Source of the DNA: Symbiodinium sp. CCMP2592
Taxonomy: Eukaryota > Sar > Dinophyceae > Suessiales > Symbiodiniaceae
DNA length: 64,000 nucleotides
Direction of reading: 5' to 3'
Assembly: GCA_905221615.1 (NCBI GenBank)
Contig: CAJNDT010006024.1
Location: 1,543,017-1,607,016, forward strand
Shown: one piece after another, positions 41,154 through 51,059 of the stretch
Position numbering within the stretch: position 1 is the stretch's first letter
How the letters are laid out: each line of letters opens with the position of its first letter
Translations under genes and position numbers: made by a program
The notes under the pieces: model-generated
Told to the model about the DNA's origin: nothing
Seen by the model: only the letters and a program-made list of their open reading frames with translations
Database searches by the model: none

Positions 41154-41259
41154 CCCCGAGGGTCCAAAGGACCCAATAATTAGGTACTCGGTTTCAGGAT
41201 AGTAGTTATGTAGGTTAGGATTTTGGAGAGTATATGATTATTAGGTACTTGGACCCTTG
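41154..41259. repeat. Family C palindrome, copy C4
   Basis: CCCCGAGGGTCCAAAGGACC with CAATAATTAGGTACTC faces GATTATTAGGTACTTGGACC with CTTG. It is nearly identical to C3, about 1.1 kb away in the same orientation. Confidence 0.9.
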
Positions 41260-41579
41260 CCTAGGCGCTCCTCCGTAAGGGTTTTTTCCATGATCATAGA
41301 GAAACGCTGGGAAACCCTTAAAAGAGCGCTTAAATCGGGTCCCAAACCAGTCACGCATGGATTTTGGAGAAACGCGTTGAAATCGAGATTGCTGCTGCTT
41401 GGAGGCTCCGCGGCATACACATGATGGTTCGCCTAGCTACTTAGGACTTCGACTTCGTGTGTAAGTCTCTATCTGGGTATACAACCGTTATACATACATA
41501 TGTGTGTATATATATATATATATACATATGCATATCGATATGTAGCAGACAATAAACAAACCTACATATATTTATTTAG

Positions 41580-41831
41580 ATTTTTGTGGAAGTCATTCGG
41601 AAGAACGTGCTTGGTGACCACGATGTTGCCATCCTGCAACGGTCCTTCAACTCCACCCAACCAGCCGCAAATTGGCCTCCCTATGCCCACAAATCCCGGG
41701 TGATGCTCATGATGCTGGGCCCCTGTGTTCAGAATGGGTGTGGGGTGGTTTCGGGAGGGTGTGGACAAGTGACCCAAGACCCTGTTCGCAAAAGCCTCTT
41801 GGGTCACTTCCTTCAACTCCTCGATGCATGA
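41580..41831 (+). CDS. Possible exon, function unknown
   Basis: After ATTTATTTAG|A the + frame reads VEVIRKNVLGDHDVAILQRS then FNSTQPAANWPPYAHKSRVM and LMMLGPCVQNGCGVVSGG. The - strand is also open (PGFVGIGRPICGWLGGVEGP). The + reading is preferred because firm + exons follow at 42.39 and 43.83 kb. No recognised domain. Confidence 0.33.
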   Translation: MFVEVIRKNVLGDHDVAILQRSFNSTQPAANWPPYAHKSRVMLMMLGPCVQNGCGVVSGGCGQVTQDPVRKSLLGHFLQLLDA

Positions 41832-42056
41832 GAGTCTTTCCCTTCTGAATTAAGCTAGTACCCAGGCCCAAATACCAGGCTCCCGGTACGCAGAGACCCC
41901 AAGAGGCCCCAAGAGGCCCCAGAAGGCCACAAACAGAAATTCCATGGGTTTCGCCAGAGACGAACAGGGTTGCAGGCAACCAAACCAAACCTGACTCATG
42001 TTTTTTGTTTTTTCGCATGTTTTTTGTTTTTTGTACTTTTTAGGTGGACCCGAGGC

Positions 42057-42118
42057 CCCGCAACACGCACGCAAATACCCGCAACACGCACGCAAATCCC
42101 AGCAACACGCACGCAATT
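42057..42118. repeat. 21-bp tandem repeat CGCAACACGCACGCAAATNCC (3 units)
   Basis: Three units, the last starting AGCAACACGC and ending ATTT. Preceded by CATGTTTTTTGTTTTTT duplicates (42000-42040). The period of 21 keeps a QHARKYP-type peptide open, but low complexity makes coding unlikely. Confidence 0.85.
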
Positions 42119-42389
42119 TAAAAAACATACCTTTAGGCTCCTCGTCGCTCATGGAAATCACATTTGCCGCATGTTTTTTGGATTTTTGATAGCCAGCAGC
42201 AGGTGATCCGTGTGTGGCAGGCATGCAATCGCACATTTTGGGCTTCGTGTAGTGGCCACGGTGGGCTGAACGGCAGTTGCGAATCCGTTATGGATTCGAT
42301 GATTGAGGCCGAACTTGAAGCTTGCATCACGTTTGCCGGGCTGCAATTCATCATGAGCATTTATAGCTTGTCGCACGCATGTGGGTAAG

Positions 42390-42497
42390 GCATCACAAGC
42401 CCGGATGGCAGATCTTGAAGCCTCCCTGGCAGAATCGCAAGCTCGGCAAGAAAAGCTTTTGGATACCAACCAGAACTTGAACGACGTGCTCGCAGAG
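42390..42497 (+). CDS. Coiled-coil exon
   Basis: Bounded by GGTAAG|GCATCA and GCAGAG|GTTCGT, exactly 108 bp in phase 0. It reads ASQARMADLEASLAESQARQ then EKLLDTNQNLNDVLAE. Hydrophobic residues spaced 3-4 apart (M, L, L, L, L, L) give a typical coiled-coil heptad pattern. The reverse strand frame is its shadow. Likely an internal exon of a coiled-coil protein. The intron that follows is long and holds the 241-bp palindromic satellite. Confidence 0.6.
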
Positions 42498-42659
42498 GTT
42501 CGTGAAGGACATGCATGTGTATTCGCATGATAATGTATATGTGGACGTACTTAAGTTTTCGTAGATGTGATATCACACAGGAGCACCCATTGCCAATCCG
42601 GCTCCTGCTTTGGAGAGAAGCCACACGATTATGTATACACCCTGAACCATATAGATCGA

Positions 42660-42735
42660 TACATATATATATATATATATATATATGCTTACGCCCCCCC
42701 CCCCCCATGATCCATACTATGCTTGCTTTTGGTAA
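42660..42735. repeat. (AT)n-poly(C)-ATGATCCATAC element, copy 1
   Basis: (AT)12, then GCTTACG, a run of about 15 C, then ATGATCCATACTATG. An inverted copy lies at 45.21-45.28 kb. Confidence 0.85.
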
Positions 42736-42763
42736 GCAGTGGATCATGGGAGGTGGGCAGCTT

Positions 42764-43667
42764 CGGATGCTGAAACACTGCCAGGCTCGAAAATCCCCAA
42801 AATTCCTGAAGCCTCAAGTGCGAAAACACTGGCAGGGATCAAAAATCACCAAAATCCCCAAAATGTGAGAGACTATGGCACCGCACTCCGCATAGTTGCC
42901 AGGATTTTGGGAATTTTGGGGATTTTTGATCCCTGCCAGTGTTTTCGCATTTCAGGCTTTACAAATTTTGGGGATTTTCGAGCCTGGCGGCGTTTCGTCA
43001 ACGTCGGATGCTAAAACACTGCCTGGCTCGAAAATCCCCAAAATTCCTGAAGCCTCAAGTGCGAAAACACTGGCAGGGATCAAAAATCCCCAAAATCCCC
43101 AAAACGTGAGAGACTATGGCCCCGCACTCCGCATAGTTGCCAGGATTTTGGGAATTTTGGGGATTTTTGATCCCTGCCAGTGTTTTCGCATTTCAGGCTT
43201 TACAAATTTTGGGGATTTTCGAGCCTGGCGGCATTTCGCCAACGTCGGATGCTAAAACACTGCCAGGCTCGAAAATCCCCAAAATTCCTGAAGCCTGAAG
43301 TGCGAAAACACTGGCAGGGATCAAAAATCCCCAAAATCACCAAAATGTCAAAGACTATGGCCCCTCACTCCGCATAGTTGCCAGGATTTTGGGAATTTTG
43401 GGGATTTTTGATCCCTGCCAGTGTTTTCGCATTTCAGGCTTTACAAATTTTGGGGATTTTCGAGCCTGGCGGCATTTCGTCAAAGTCGGATGCTAAAACA
43501 TTGCCAGGCTCGAAAATCCCCAAAGTTTTGCAAAACTAAACACCCATGGCCCCATAGATGCCACTATTTTGGGAATTTTGGGGATTTTTGATCCCTGCCG
43601 ATGTTTTCGCATTTCAGGCTTTACAAATTTTGGGGATTTTCGAGCCAGGCGGCATTTGCTAACCTTG
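42764..43667. repeat. Tandem satellite of 241-bp palindromic units (4 units)
   Basis: Units start (CGGATGCT) at 42764, 43005, 43246 and 43487; the first three are 241 bp and the last about 180 bp with a changed centre. Each unit is an inverted repeat with arms of roughly 100 bp: GCTCGAAAATCCCCAAAAT and AACACTGGCAGGGATCAAAA in the left arm face TTTTGATCCCTGCCAGTGTT and ATTTTGGGGATTTTCGAGC in the right. The centre contains GACTATGG(C)...GCATAGTT. It lies between a coiled-coil exon and the next exon, so it is probably intronic. ORFs across it are artefacts. Confidence 0.95.
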
Positions 43668-43828
43668 GATGCTGTGATCCTATTATGTCTTTGTTTGTCA
43701 CGTGTATACACATGGCATATGCTTTGTTTTAATGCCATGTCAAGGTGCCGTATGTTCCACGACATATCCGTTGCAGTTCTCTCCCGAGTGAAAGTCATCG
43801 TTTGTGTCCCTCTTTTCCTCTTTTCCAG

Positions 43829-43905
43829 CATGATCCGCGACGGGGGTGACATATCCTTGCAAGATGCTCTCGATGCCACCAATTCCTTGAGATATTGTAT
43901 CAAAG
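43829..43905 (+). CDS. Probable exon, function unknown
   Basis: A strong pyrimidine tract (CCCTCTTTTCCTCTTTTCCAG) precedes it. The frame reads MIRDGGDISLQDALDATNSL then RYCIKAHHT. The donor may be GC after ATCAAA. It probably follows the coiled-coil exon across a 1.3-kb intron. Confidence 0.45.
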
Positions 43906-44029
43906 CACACCACACCCGACGACAATCTGTAAAGTAAAACATTTGCAGTAGATATACAACATATACTTTGACATACCATGTACTGAGGACGCATGCACCA
44001 GACGCGCGGCACATGAGTTACGTGATAGT

Positions 44030-44600
44030 TTTGTGGAAATATCGATATTATTAATATGCGAGTATACTAATATACGACTAGTGCAACATGCAAGTATACC
44101 GACATGACAAATTAGTAGACTAATATGCCAACATACTGATATACTTGTAAATATGACTAGACAATACATGAATATAGCACACATACTAGTAAACCAATAC
44201 ACCAATATACTAGTGTACTCGTGCACCAGTTGTACTACCATATCAAATATACAAGTATACAAGTATACAAATATGTTACTGTTCGAATGCATTAATAATA
44301 TATTGATATACTAGTCTGCTACTATACGAAACTATCAATATACTAGCATATCAAAACTAGTTCTAGTATTGATACTAATACTAGCACTTCTGCGAATATA
44401 AGCTGCGATTAAACCCAACATTAAGACTGACACTGATACTAGCAGTGGTGCTGTATTACTGACATTGACACTGGCACTAGCGCTAACTCTAACACGAGCA
44501 TGAGCACTGACACTAATTTATATTTACTAATACTGGCATATATACTATCACAGCAAACACTAGCACTAATATTATTAAGAGTTGGTATATGGGTATATGT
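44030..44600. repeat. Degenerate simple-sequence region (ACTAGTATA / CTGACACTA)
   Basis: 44030-44360 is built from TACTAGTATAC, ACTAATATAC and ACAAGTATAC words. 44380-44580 is built from GACACTGATACTAGC and CACTAGCGCTAAC words at about 6-bp spacing. AT-rich, no genes. It looks like slippage-derived cryptic repeats. Confidence 0.75.
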
Positions 44601-44930
44601 TTATGCCAAAACATTAGTACATGAATGCACTAATGTATATATCTGTATCTTAAGATAGGTGGTATGTATATTTATGTACATTAGTATATGCAGGTGTCTA
44701 TTAGTAAAGAGATTAGTGTTCATATCAATACGAATATACTATTGGTATTCGTAGGAGTATTAATGTTGATATTAGAATTATGACTATTCATAGTCGTATT
44801 AGCCATAATATAAGTGTTCTTGCTGGTAATAGTACTGGCATTCATGAATATTCAACAGATTATCAACATCCGTATCAGTGTTGGTGATAGCATTATTGTT
44901 AACACCACAGTTTGAGTATTGGCATAGGCA
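44600..44930. other. AT-rich stretch without a gene
   Basis: ATTAGTATA, GTATATTTATG and ATACTATTGGTATTCGTAGG words continue the cryptic repetition at lower density. No open frame over 60 codons has protein character. Confidence 0.5.
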
Positions 44931-44949
44931 CCAAAACATGGCGACAGTG

Positions 44950-45080
44950 ACAGGCAACATGTTGAAGTTTTTGCACAACAACCGGTGATGCCTCCTGAAA
45001 CATGGAGTGCCAGGTTTTGGATGGAAGAGCGGAGCCCGAAAGTGAAATCAGAATCCGTTTCGGGTTTCGTGGGGATATAA
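44950..45080 (+). CDS. Possible exon, function unknown
   Basis: A + frame reads VEVFAQQPVMPPETWSARFW then MEERSPKVKSESV. A - frame is open too. It could be a further exon of the 41.6-43.9 kb gene. Confidence 0.25.
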
Positions 45081-45204
45081 CATGTGAGAACAAATTACAA
45101 CATGTAGAGCTAAGTAGATGCTAGGTGCAGAAAATACAGCAAATACCGATGATTTTGTATGTAGGTGAAGTCATGTAGAAATCGAAGCATGAGCAGCAGG
45201 AGGT

Positions 45205-45248
45205 AGAAAAAAACATGGTATGGATCATGGGGGGGGGGGGGCGTGACC

Positions 45249-45279
<31 letters not shown>

Positions 45280-45280
45280 C
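45205..45280. repeat. (AT)n-poly(G)-GTATGGATCAT element, inverted copy
   Basis: ATGGTATGGATCAT, about 13 G, CGTGACC, then (AT)13. Reverse complement of the element at 42.66 kb. Confidence 0.85.
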
Positions 45281-45793
45281 AGAGTTCGCGGCGATATATA
45301 GGGGCTTTCGTGACAGGACTGTGTAGATAATGTACAAAGAAACGACGATGTTGGAGAATAAGTAGCGTTGTCAATCATCACGCACAGAAATCCGGAAAGC
45401 GCCTGGAAATCCATATGATTGAACGCCGCGCGGGGAAATTTTAGGGTACGGAAATTTCCATAGCAAAGGAGCTGCTAGGTGGGGTTAATGCAGGGCAACG
45501 CTGAAGGGGCTTTAAGGCTACGTCCACTTCGATCCTCGGAATCTTCTGGGGGATGCCTTTCGTCAGACTTCTGTCCTGACATCGCAGGTACTAGAAGCCA
45601 GAAAGTCGGAACATCATGATCCTCGTGCCCTTAAGGTAAAGAAGAGGGGATTAGAGCACTAATCACTAATCATCCCAAAACCATGTTCCAACTTTCCGAG
45701 GTTCACTGTATACCCAAGGGAGAGGATCGAGCTGCGGGAAATCACATCTGCAGAATTGAGATTTGCCTAAGCTTTCGGGGCTTCAATCTGACT

Positions 45794-45908
45794 CAGACCT
45801 TCCAATATCCCGCAGATAAGAAATATACTGCAAACCATTAAATAAAGGGATCCTACTACAATTTACGGCATGTTCCTGAATCAGGGTTATTGCCATTGCA
45901 AGGTCTGG
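45794..45908. repeat. Family A palindrome, copy A5
   Basis: CAGACCTTCCAATATCCC faces GGGTTATTGCCATTGCAAGG with TCTGG. The core GGGATCCTACTACAATTTAC is typical. The right arm has a small insertion. Confidence 0.75.
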
Positions 45909-46059
45909 GGAACTTCTTTGAGCCAGGGGCGTTTTGAATGGTAGCGCTTGCCCGTTCGCAGCCAGCACGTAGCCGCAAACTCCTCGATACCCCAAGTCCA
46001 CCAGGAGCAGCGGGCAACCTGCTGCAGGGTCCTAAAAAGAACGAAGTAAAGCCCTAGAG

Positions 46060-46170
46060 TGCCTAAGGCTCACATACCGTATGACCTTAGAAGCAGGCCG
46101 TATACCCTTATACTTATGTTATAGGAGATCATAGTAGAAGGGTATAGGGCCCCGACTTTGAATGATCGTT
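46060..46170. repeat. Palindrome with GTATACCCTTATA arms
   Basis: GGCCGTATACCCTTATACTT faces GTAGAAGGGTATAGGGCCCC. Single copy in the window. Confidence 0.55.
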
Positions 46171-46199
46171 TCGTCCTTAAGGTCTTGGGACTGAAAAAA

Positions 46200-46460
46200 A
46201 CTCGTTGTAGTAACCCTACTATAGATCCCTTTTGTAGTCATTACACAACTCCTTTTGGTAATCTGCTTGAAAGATGACTACTACACTCACACAATCGTCC
46301 CTATATAACTTCTCATAGTATCCTTAGCCCTAAACTCTGAATGACTACACCTAAACTCAAAATTCGAAACAGGGTGTATAACTCAAGTGCAGACTCATGT
46401 CGCTTCCCACCATGAACCCTGCTTAATAAACCCCTTTCTTTGAGGGCCCGATATTAGGAT
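46200..46460. other. No gene seen
   Basis: Mixed text with TACTATAGATCCCTTTTGTA and related motif-group words. Nothing else. Confidence 0.4.
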
Positions 46461-46499
46461 CCCAGTCCAGTGTTAGCCCTGGTCAACGGAGGAGGAGGG

Positions 46500-46665
46500 G
46501 TTGCAATCAGGAAGGGTCTGCAGTACACTTGCAACCCCTCCCTTCCCCTTTCTCGCAGCCTTCTCGCAAACTTGGGCACAGTGCTCCATGGTGTCGCTGT
46601 TGAACTTGTCAGTGTGGCTACCTGTTGTGGCAGTGGCATGTTTTTCTTTTGAATATGAGTAGGCT
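46500..46665 (-). CDS. Possible exon, function unknown
   Basis: The - frame reads TGSHTDKFNSDTMEHCAQVC then EKAARKGKGGVASVLQTLPD. It has good protein character; the + strand is open as well. No recognised family. Confidence 0.33.
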
Positions 46666-47309
46666 TTAGGGTTTAGAGGCTCAGGGTGCAGGAGGGAAAA
46701 CCCAAACCGTTCCCTGCGCCGCACAGGCCACTCGACGAAACTTTGCCAAACTCAACTTCTCGACCCCGGAGCGATCAACCCCAATAACTTGCAACGATTC
46801 TGGGCTCGAGGTGGGAAGCGAGTAGAGGGGCTTGGTAATGAGAATAAGCTTTTTGGGGTACGTGCGTATATTCACTACAGTATACTATAGCTATGATATA
46901 ACACAAAACAATAATGCTTGCATTTCTTCCGGCCCGATTAATGACTTTAGGCTCAAAGCAGCCAGAAGCCGACACGCAACTCTGGTGTTGAAATGAATTT
47001 AAAGTTCAGGGTTCTGTGCAACGCTCTCTGGACCGCGAATGTTGCTATTGGCATAGTGTCACTTCGAAGCACTGTCACAAAAAATACTGGAGGCCCTTCT
47101 TTATCGCCCGCAGCCCTGAACTACTCCAGCGCATGCCTTTAATTCGGCGCACGTCTCTCATACATACCGTCCAGAAGCCCATGTAAAGCCCAAGTTCTAA
47201 GTACAACACCGGAAGTAACTGTGACATTAACGGCCGCGGGACAGTTGTCCTTCCAGCAGCCATCCTGTCGAGACGGTCTGCGCTTTGCTACTACAGCTTC
47301 TCTACTTCT

Positions 47310-47480
47310 ATCACCAGCACGAGCAGCAGCAGCAGCAACAGCAGCACCACGACTACCACAAGCGCAAGCACAAGCGAAAGCGCAAGCGTTACCGCTCCGC
47401 TTCTGCTATCGCTACTGCTACCACTACCAGCCCTACCACCATCAGTACGGCTACCAATGCCACTACCTGCATTGCTATCT
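47310..47480. repeat. Degenerate trinucleotide/hexanucleotide region
   Basis: AGCAGCAGCAGCAACAGCAG, then AGCGCAAGCACAAGCGAAAG and CTACTGCTACCACTACCAG words. Cryptic period-3/6 simplicity keeps several frames open (QAQAQAKAQ, HHDYHKRKHKR) but none is credible as a gene. AGAGTAAGAGTAAGAG follows. Confidence 0.8.
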
Positions 47481-47499
47481 AGAGTAAGAGTAAGAGTAA

Positions 47500-48000
47500 G
47501 GGCTCCGGATGCCACTTTCAACTGCAAGAGACCGTTCACGGGTCCCGATTCCAGCAATACATCTGTCTACCGATGTACGTGTTTGCCTATGTATCTATAG
47601 CTTATCTATCCATCTATCTATCTGTCTACCATTCCATAACCCTGGGACGCGAACGACTCTAAACGGACCCGACACATCGGTTGTAATCATTGAGTTTAAA
47701 GAATCGGGCAGCAACTTGGAGAACCCCACCTTGCAGAATGAACCCTCGGGGGTGCGTCCCGTAAAGCAGGGGTGTCTATTTAGGGTCCTTATGCCTTATC
47801 CTACAAAAATCTATTTTGTTGCAGGGTCCCTATAAATTCCAAATTGAAGTTTATAATAAGAGCCCACAAACAAGTAGGGTTTGGTAGTTTAATGTAAGGA
47901 AACTTTCCGAAACTCTCCAACCCAAACAGCGACTGACAGTCTCTGCGGTGCCTTTGCACCGAACGGAGTCAGGTCCTGCAGGGAAGGTGCTCAGGCTTCA
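47500..48000. other. No confident gene
   Basis: A 108-codon + frame (47509-47835) is open but begins with CTATCTATC-type simple sequence, and its later part has no recognisable features. Confidence 0.35.
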
Positions 48001-48002
48001 GG

Positions 48003-48112
48003 GTACTATAGGGGCCTCAATAATTAGAATAGGGTTTTGGTGCCCATGTTGCTATAACTATAATAAGGCATGCCCAAAATAGATAAGGCAATTATTTAGG
48101 CCCCTATAGTAC
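48003..48112. repeat. Family I palindrome, copy I1 (best preserved)
   Basis: GTACTATAGGGGCCT and AGGCCCCTATAGTAC are perfect 15-bp ends. Inside, AATAATTAGAATAGGGTTTTGG faces CCAAAATAG...AATTATTT. The loop is TGTTGCTATAACTATAATAA. Confidence 0.9.
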
Positions 48113-48794
48113 TGTCCTTGGGTTTTATCGGGTGCACGACAGGAAGGTCCATCAGACTGGGCCGACGGCTCTGTCTTCACGGTTTGGGGCTTAGGGCTTA
48201 GGGGCCTTAAGAGACCTTTCCGAATGTTGGGATAAAGGTTGTAGAGGTCGAACGAGCCTGATGAGAGCATTGCACACCTCACTCCTCAGTCCGTCATTAT
48301 AACAGCTGAAGGGACCACGCGCCCACGATGGGCTCACTGACCCCTCAAGCCCCAACGACCCAGGTTTTTGCCTTTAAGCCCCTATGCGTCGATTTTGATG
48401 AGGGGTCTAGGATATCCCATGGTTTTGGATTTATGTAGGCGTTGTAAAATGGAGCAGCCATGATCAGATTAGGTTTTGAGGTATATAAGGACAAAGCTGC
48501 ACGGGGACAATGCCGGGTCTACCAAATGCGCAGACCTCTTTGAAATCATATTGACGACCAGTCAAAAAATACAACATCGTTCTGAACTCACATCCGTAAT
48601 TAGCTTGGCCCTATAATTAAACCCCACAAACCCTTTACACCCTGAACCCTATAAATCCTACAAGAATCCCGGACACCCGCGATCCAGGCCTCCATCAGAG
48701 CGTCTCCGACGTCGTGCCCGTTTACCATGGTGTTGCGCCTGGCACCGATAAAACATCCCAACGTTTCGCTCCCAAATGGCTCAAGTAGCAATAT

Positions 48795-48903
48795 CCCTGA
48801 GGGTCCATGTACCCAAATAGTATATACTTGGGCCTTAAAGTAGTCCCCATGTAGGTACACTGGGCCCACAGTATATACTATTTGGGTACATGGACCCTTA
48901 GGG
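48795..48903. repeat. Family E palindrome, copy E2 (near-perfect)
   Basis: CCCTGAGGGTCCATGTACCC with AAATAGTATATACT faces AGTATATACTATTTGGGTAC with ATGGACCCTTAGGG. One mismatch in 34 bp. The loop includes TAGTCCCCATGTAGGTACAC. Confidence 0.95.
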
Positions 48904-49013
48904 TATAGGAGGCTCTTGGTAGGTACTTGGGGCCCAGTAGGGTATACCATACTGTTACCCCATATGGGCCTAAAGATCCAAATAGTATTCGTTTCTTTGA
49001 CGCAAGCAGAGAC

Positions 49014-49125
49014 GTATATGGGTGGTTGTCAAAATTAGGGACCCTTTTGGGTACCCTAAGTAGTAGGTGCCGTATTATATTAAGGACCCAAAAAGGAACC
49101 CTAATTTTGACAACCACCCATATAC
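49014..49125. repeat. Family F palindrome, copy F2 (near-perfect)
   Basis: The outer 27 bp match perfectly (GTATATGGGTGGTTGTC ... against GACAACCACCCATATAC). The inner text CCTTTTGGGTACCCTAAG faces TAAGGACCCAAAAAGG. The core is TAGGTGCCGTATTATATT. Confidence 0.95.
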
Positions 49126-49524
49126 ATTTTTGAGGTGTGTATGCACACGCACCGAAACAGATAATAAGAAGCACATACCGGAAACAAACAAGCAGCAACC
49201 AGGTAAAGCCAAACACCAAATCCCCAAACCCTATAAACCCCAAACCGTAACACCCGAAACCCTGAACCTCCAATTTAATCGACACCTCTCCCCATGAGCC
49301 GGGTTTCAAGCCCTAGGTTCTTCGACCTAGAGCCCACTAGCGAAAGGATCAGTCTTAAATCCCCAAACCCTTAAAGTCTAAACCCTAAACCTTTGAACCC
49401 TCGTCACACCGCGAATCAGGCTCTGAAGTACCTGATCTTGAGTGTCGGAAGAACAAATAGCTATAATGTTCCTCCGTCATAATCGCCCCTAGACACATCG
49501 ATGTAGCCCGAACCTTGCTTTCTA

Positions 49525-49705
49525 ACTGGTAAAGGAACCCACAAAGGACCCCTTAAAGGAACCCTGAAAGGAAGCCTTAAGGCCCGTCTTCGGAGAGGCT
49601 TGGCAGAGGCTTGAGGTCAGAGTTTTACCCTAAAGCCCTAAACGCCTAAACCCTGAAACCTTAAACCCTGAGCCCTTATAGAGCCCTTAAAGGAACCCTG
49701 AAATA
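49525..49705. repeat. GGAACCC motif group and CCCTAAA words
   Basis: AAAGGAACCCACAAAGGACC, CCTTAAAGGAACCCTGAAAG and AGAGCCCTTAAAGGAACCC recur at 11-15 bp and longer spacing. CCCTAAACGCC-type words lie between them. Confidence 0.65.
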
Positions 49706-50090
49706 AGGACCGCCTTGCCTCTTTTGGAGTGTCATTTGGTCCTGGGGTCTCATGCCAGGGTCCTTGCTACAGGCTTTAACGTATCGCGTAGGGCTTAAGG
49801 AGAATATTGTTTAATTACTGTAGATCTTTATGGAACTCCCAAGCCCTACACCCAACAACCGTAAACCCCTAACCCTCAAACCCGATCCCTGACCCTAGAC
49901 CCTAATGCCCAGTGATGTTGTCCGCCACTCAAGAATTACAAATACACCTTACTCATCCTCAGTTGATCCTTGTGCAGACGGATCTGGTATGCAATGTTCG
50001 TTATTCATAGAGTCTTGGTGTAGATAAGAGTAACATTCTAGTCATGAGCCCAAAGAACAATATTATTGGGTATTCAAGCCCTAATATTAG

Positions 50091-50219
50091 CCAAAAGCGC
50101 ATAAGCATAAGCATTGTACAGGGAAATCCTTACCTTATTGGGCTTCATGATAATGGGGTTCATATGGGATATCGGATATCCCTATCCTGATTCTTGCTTC
50201 TGCACTTTCTGGGGCCCTA
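50091..50219. repeat. Family L palindrome, copy L2
   Basis: AAAAGCGCATAAGCATAAGC and AAATCCTTACC face GGATATCCCTATCC and GCACTTTCTGGGGCCC with a diverged right arm. CTTATTGGGCTTCATGATAA is shared with L1 (58.1 kb). Confidence 0.75.
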
Positions 50220-50269
50220 AACCCTGAACCGCAACCCTAACCCTGAACCCTAACAGTATCCTAAGGCTC

Positions 50270-50365
50270 CATGTAGCCATATAGTATATACTTAGGCCTG
50301 AAAGGGGTTCCTATATGCACTTTACGGCCTAAGTGTATACTATGTGGCTACATGGAGCCTTAGGG
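50270..50365. repeat. Family E palindrome, copy E3
   Basis: CCTAAGGCTCCATGTAGCCA with TATAGTATATACTTAGGCC faces GGCCTAAGTGTATACTATGT with GGCTACATGGAGCCTTAGG. Arms of about 38 bp with two mismatches. Confidence 0.95.
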
Positions 50366-50471
50366 AAATATTGCCCAGCCATCCCGGCCGAGCCTAACGC
50401 AGTCTGGCCAGGAGCGGCTTCTGTTCGCCTCCTGCACAGTGAGCTCAAAGCCGGTTGTGGCAGGGAATCCG

Positions 50472-50577
50472 GAGCCTCCAATATGCCTCAAATAAGGAAG
50501 GTACCTGAAATTATCTTAGGGGTCCTACTAGACTTTAAGGATCTTCCTGAATTTAGGGATATATTGGAGTCTCTGGG
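50472..50577. repeat. Family A palindrome, copy A6
   Basis: GAGCCTCCAATATGCCTCAA with ATAAGGAAGGTACC faces GGATCTTCCTGAATTTAGGG with ATATATTGGAGTCTC. The core is GGGGTCCTACTAGACTTTAA. Confidence 0.8.
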
Positions 50578-50604
50578 AATCAGGAGCGGACGGGACTTCG
50601 AGTC

Positions 50605-50718
50605 CCCCAGGGTCCTAGGTATTGTTATGGGGAATACTTCCCCAAACCATGCTGGTAACTCCTGATGCAGAAACCCTTCACTGTACTATATACGTACTTA
50701 TTACTAGGACCCTTTGGG
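50605..50718. repeat. Family D palindrome, copy D4 (diverged)
   Basis: CCCAGGGTCCTAGGTATTGT faces ATTACTAGGACCCTTTGGGA. GGGGAATACTTCCCC is itself a short palindrome related to the D1/D2 GGGGAAGTATCCCCC. Confidence 0.75.
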
Positions 50719-51059
50719 AGTTGTTACTATCCGAGGTTCCCCAGTAGACCCTCAAAGAAAAAGAGTGCCCGTTCTCCTACTATTCGGGTTTACTCAAGGG
50801 ACCGCAGAAAAAAGAAAAAAAACAACGAAACGAGCACTGCACCACCAGGAGACCTAGTAGCCTAGTACCGAAGCTGGAGATTGGTTGAGTTAGGGTTTAG
50901 GATCTTAGGTTTAGGGTTCCCGCGATCTAGTTTCAACTGTGCGAGACAAAGCAATATTCGACTATACAGGCTTTGGAATCGAAGCAATATCAGCACTTGT
51001 AGTCGCTGCATGATGATTTGAAGGCTCGAAATGGAACACAAGACAGAGGCGAACATCCA

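Noticed and set aside
42739-43377. Open frames across the 241-bp satellite (91, 119 and 65 codons)
   Set aside because: The same peptide appears in each unit because of the repeat, and both strands are open owing to the palindrome.
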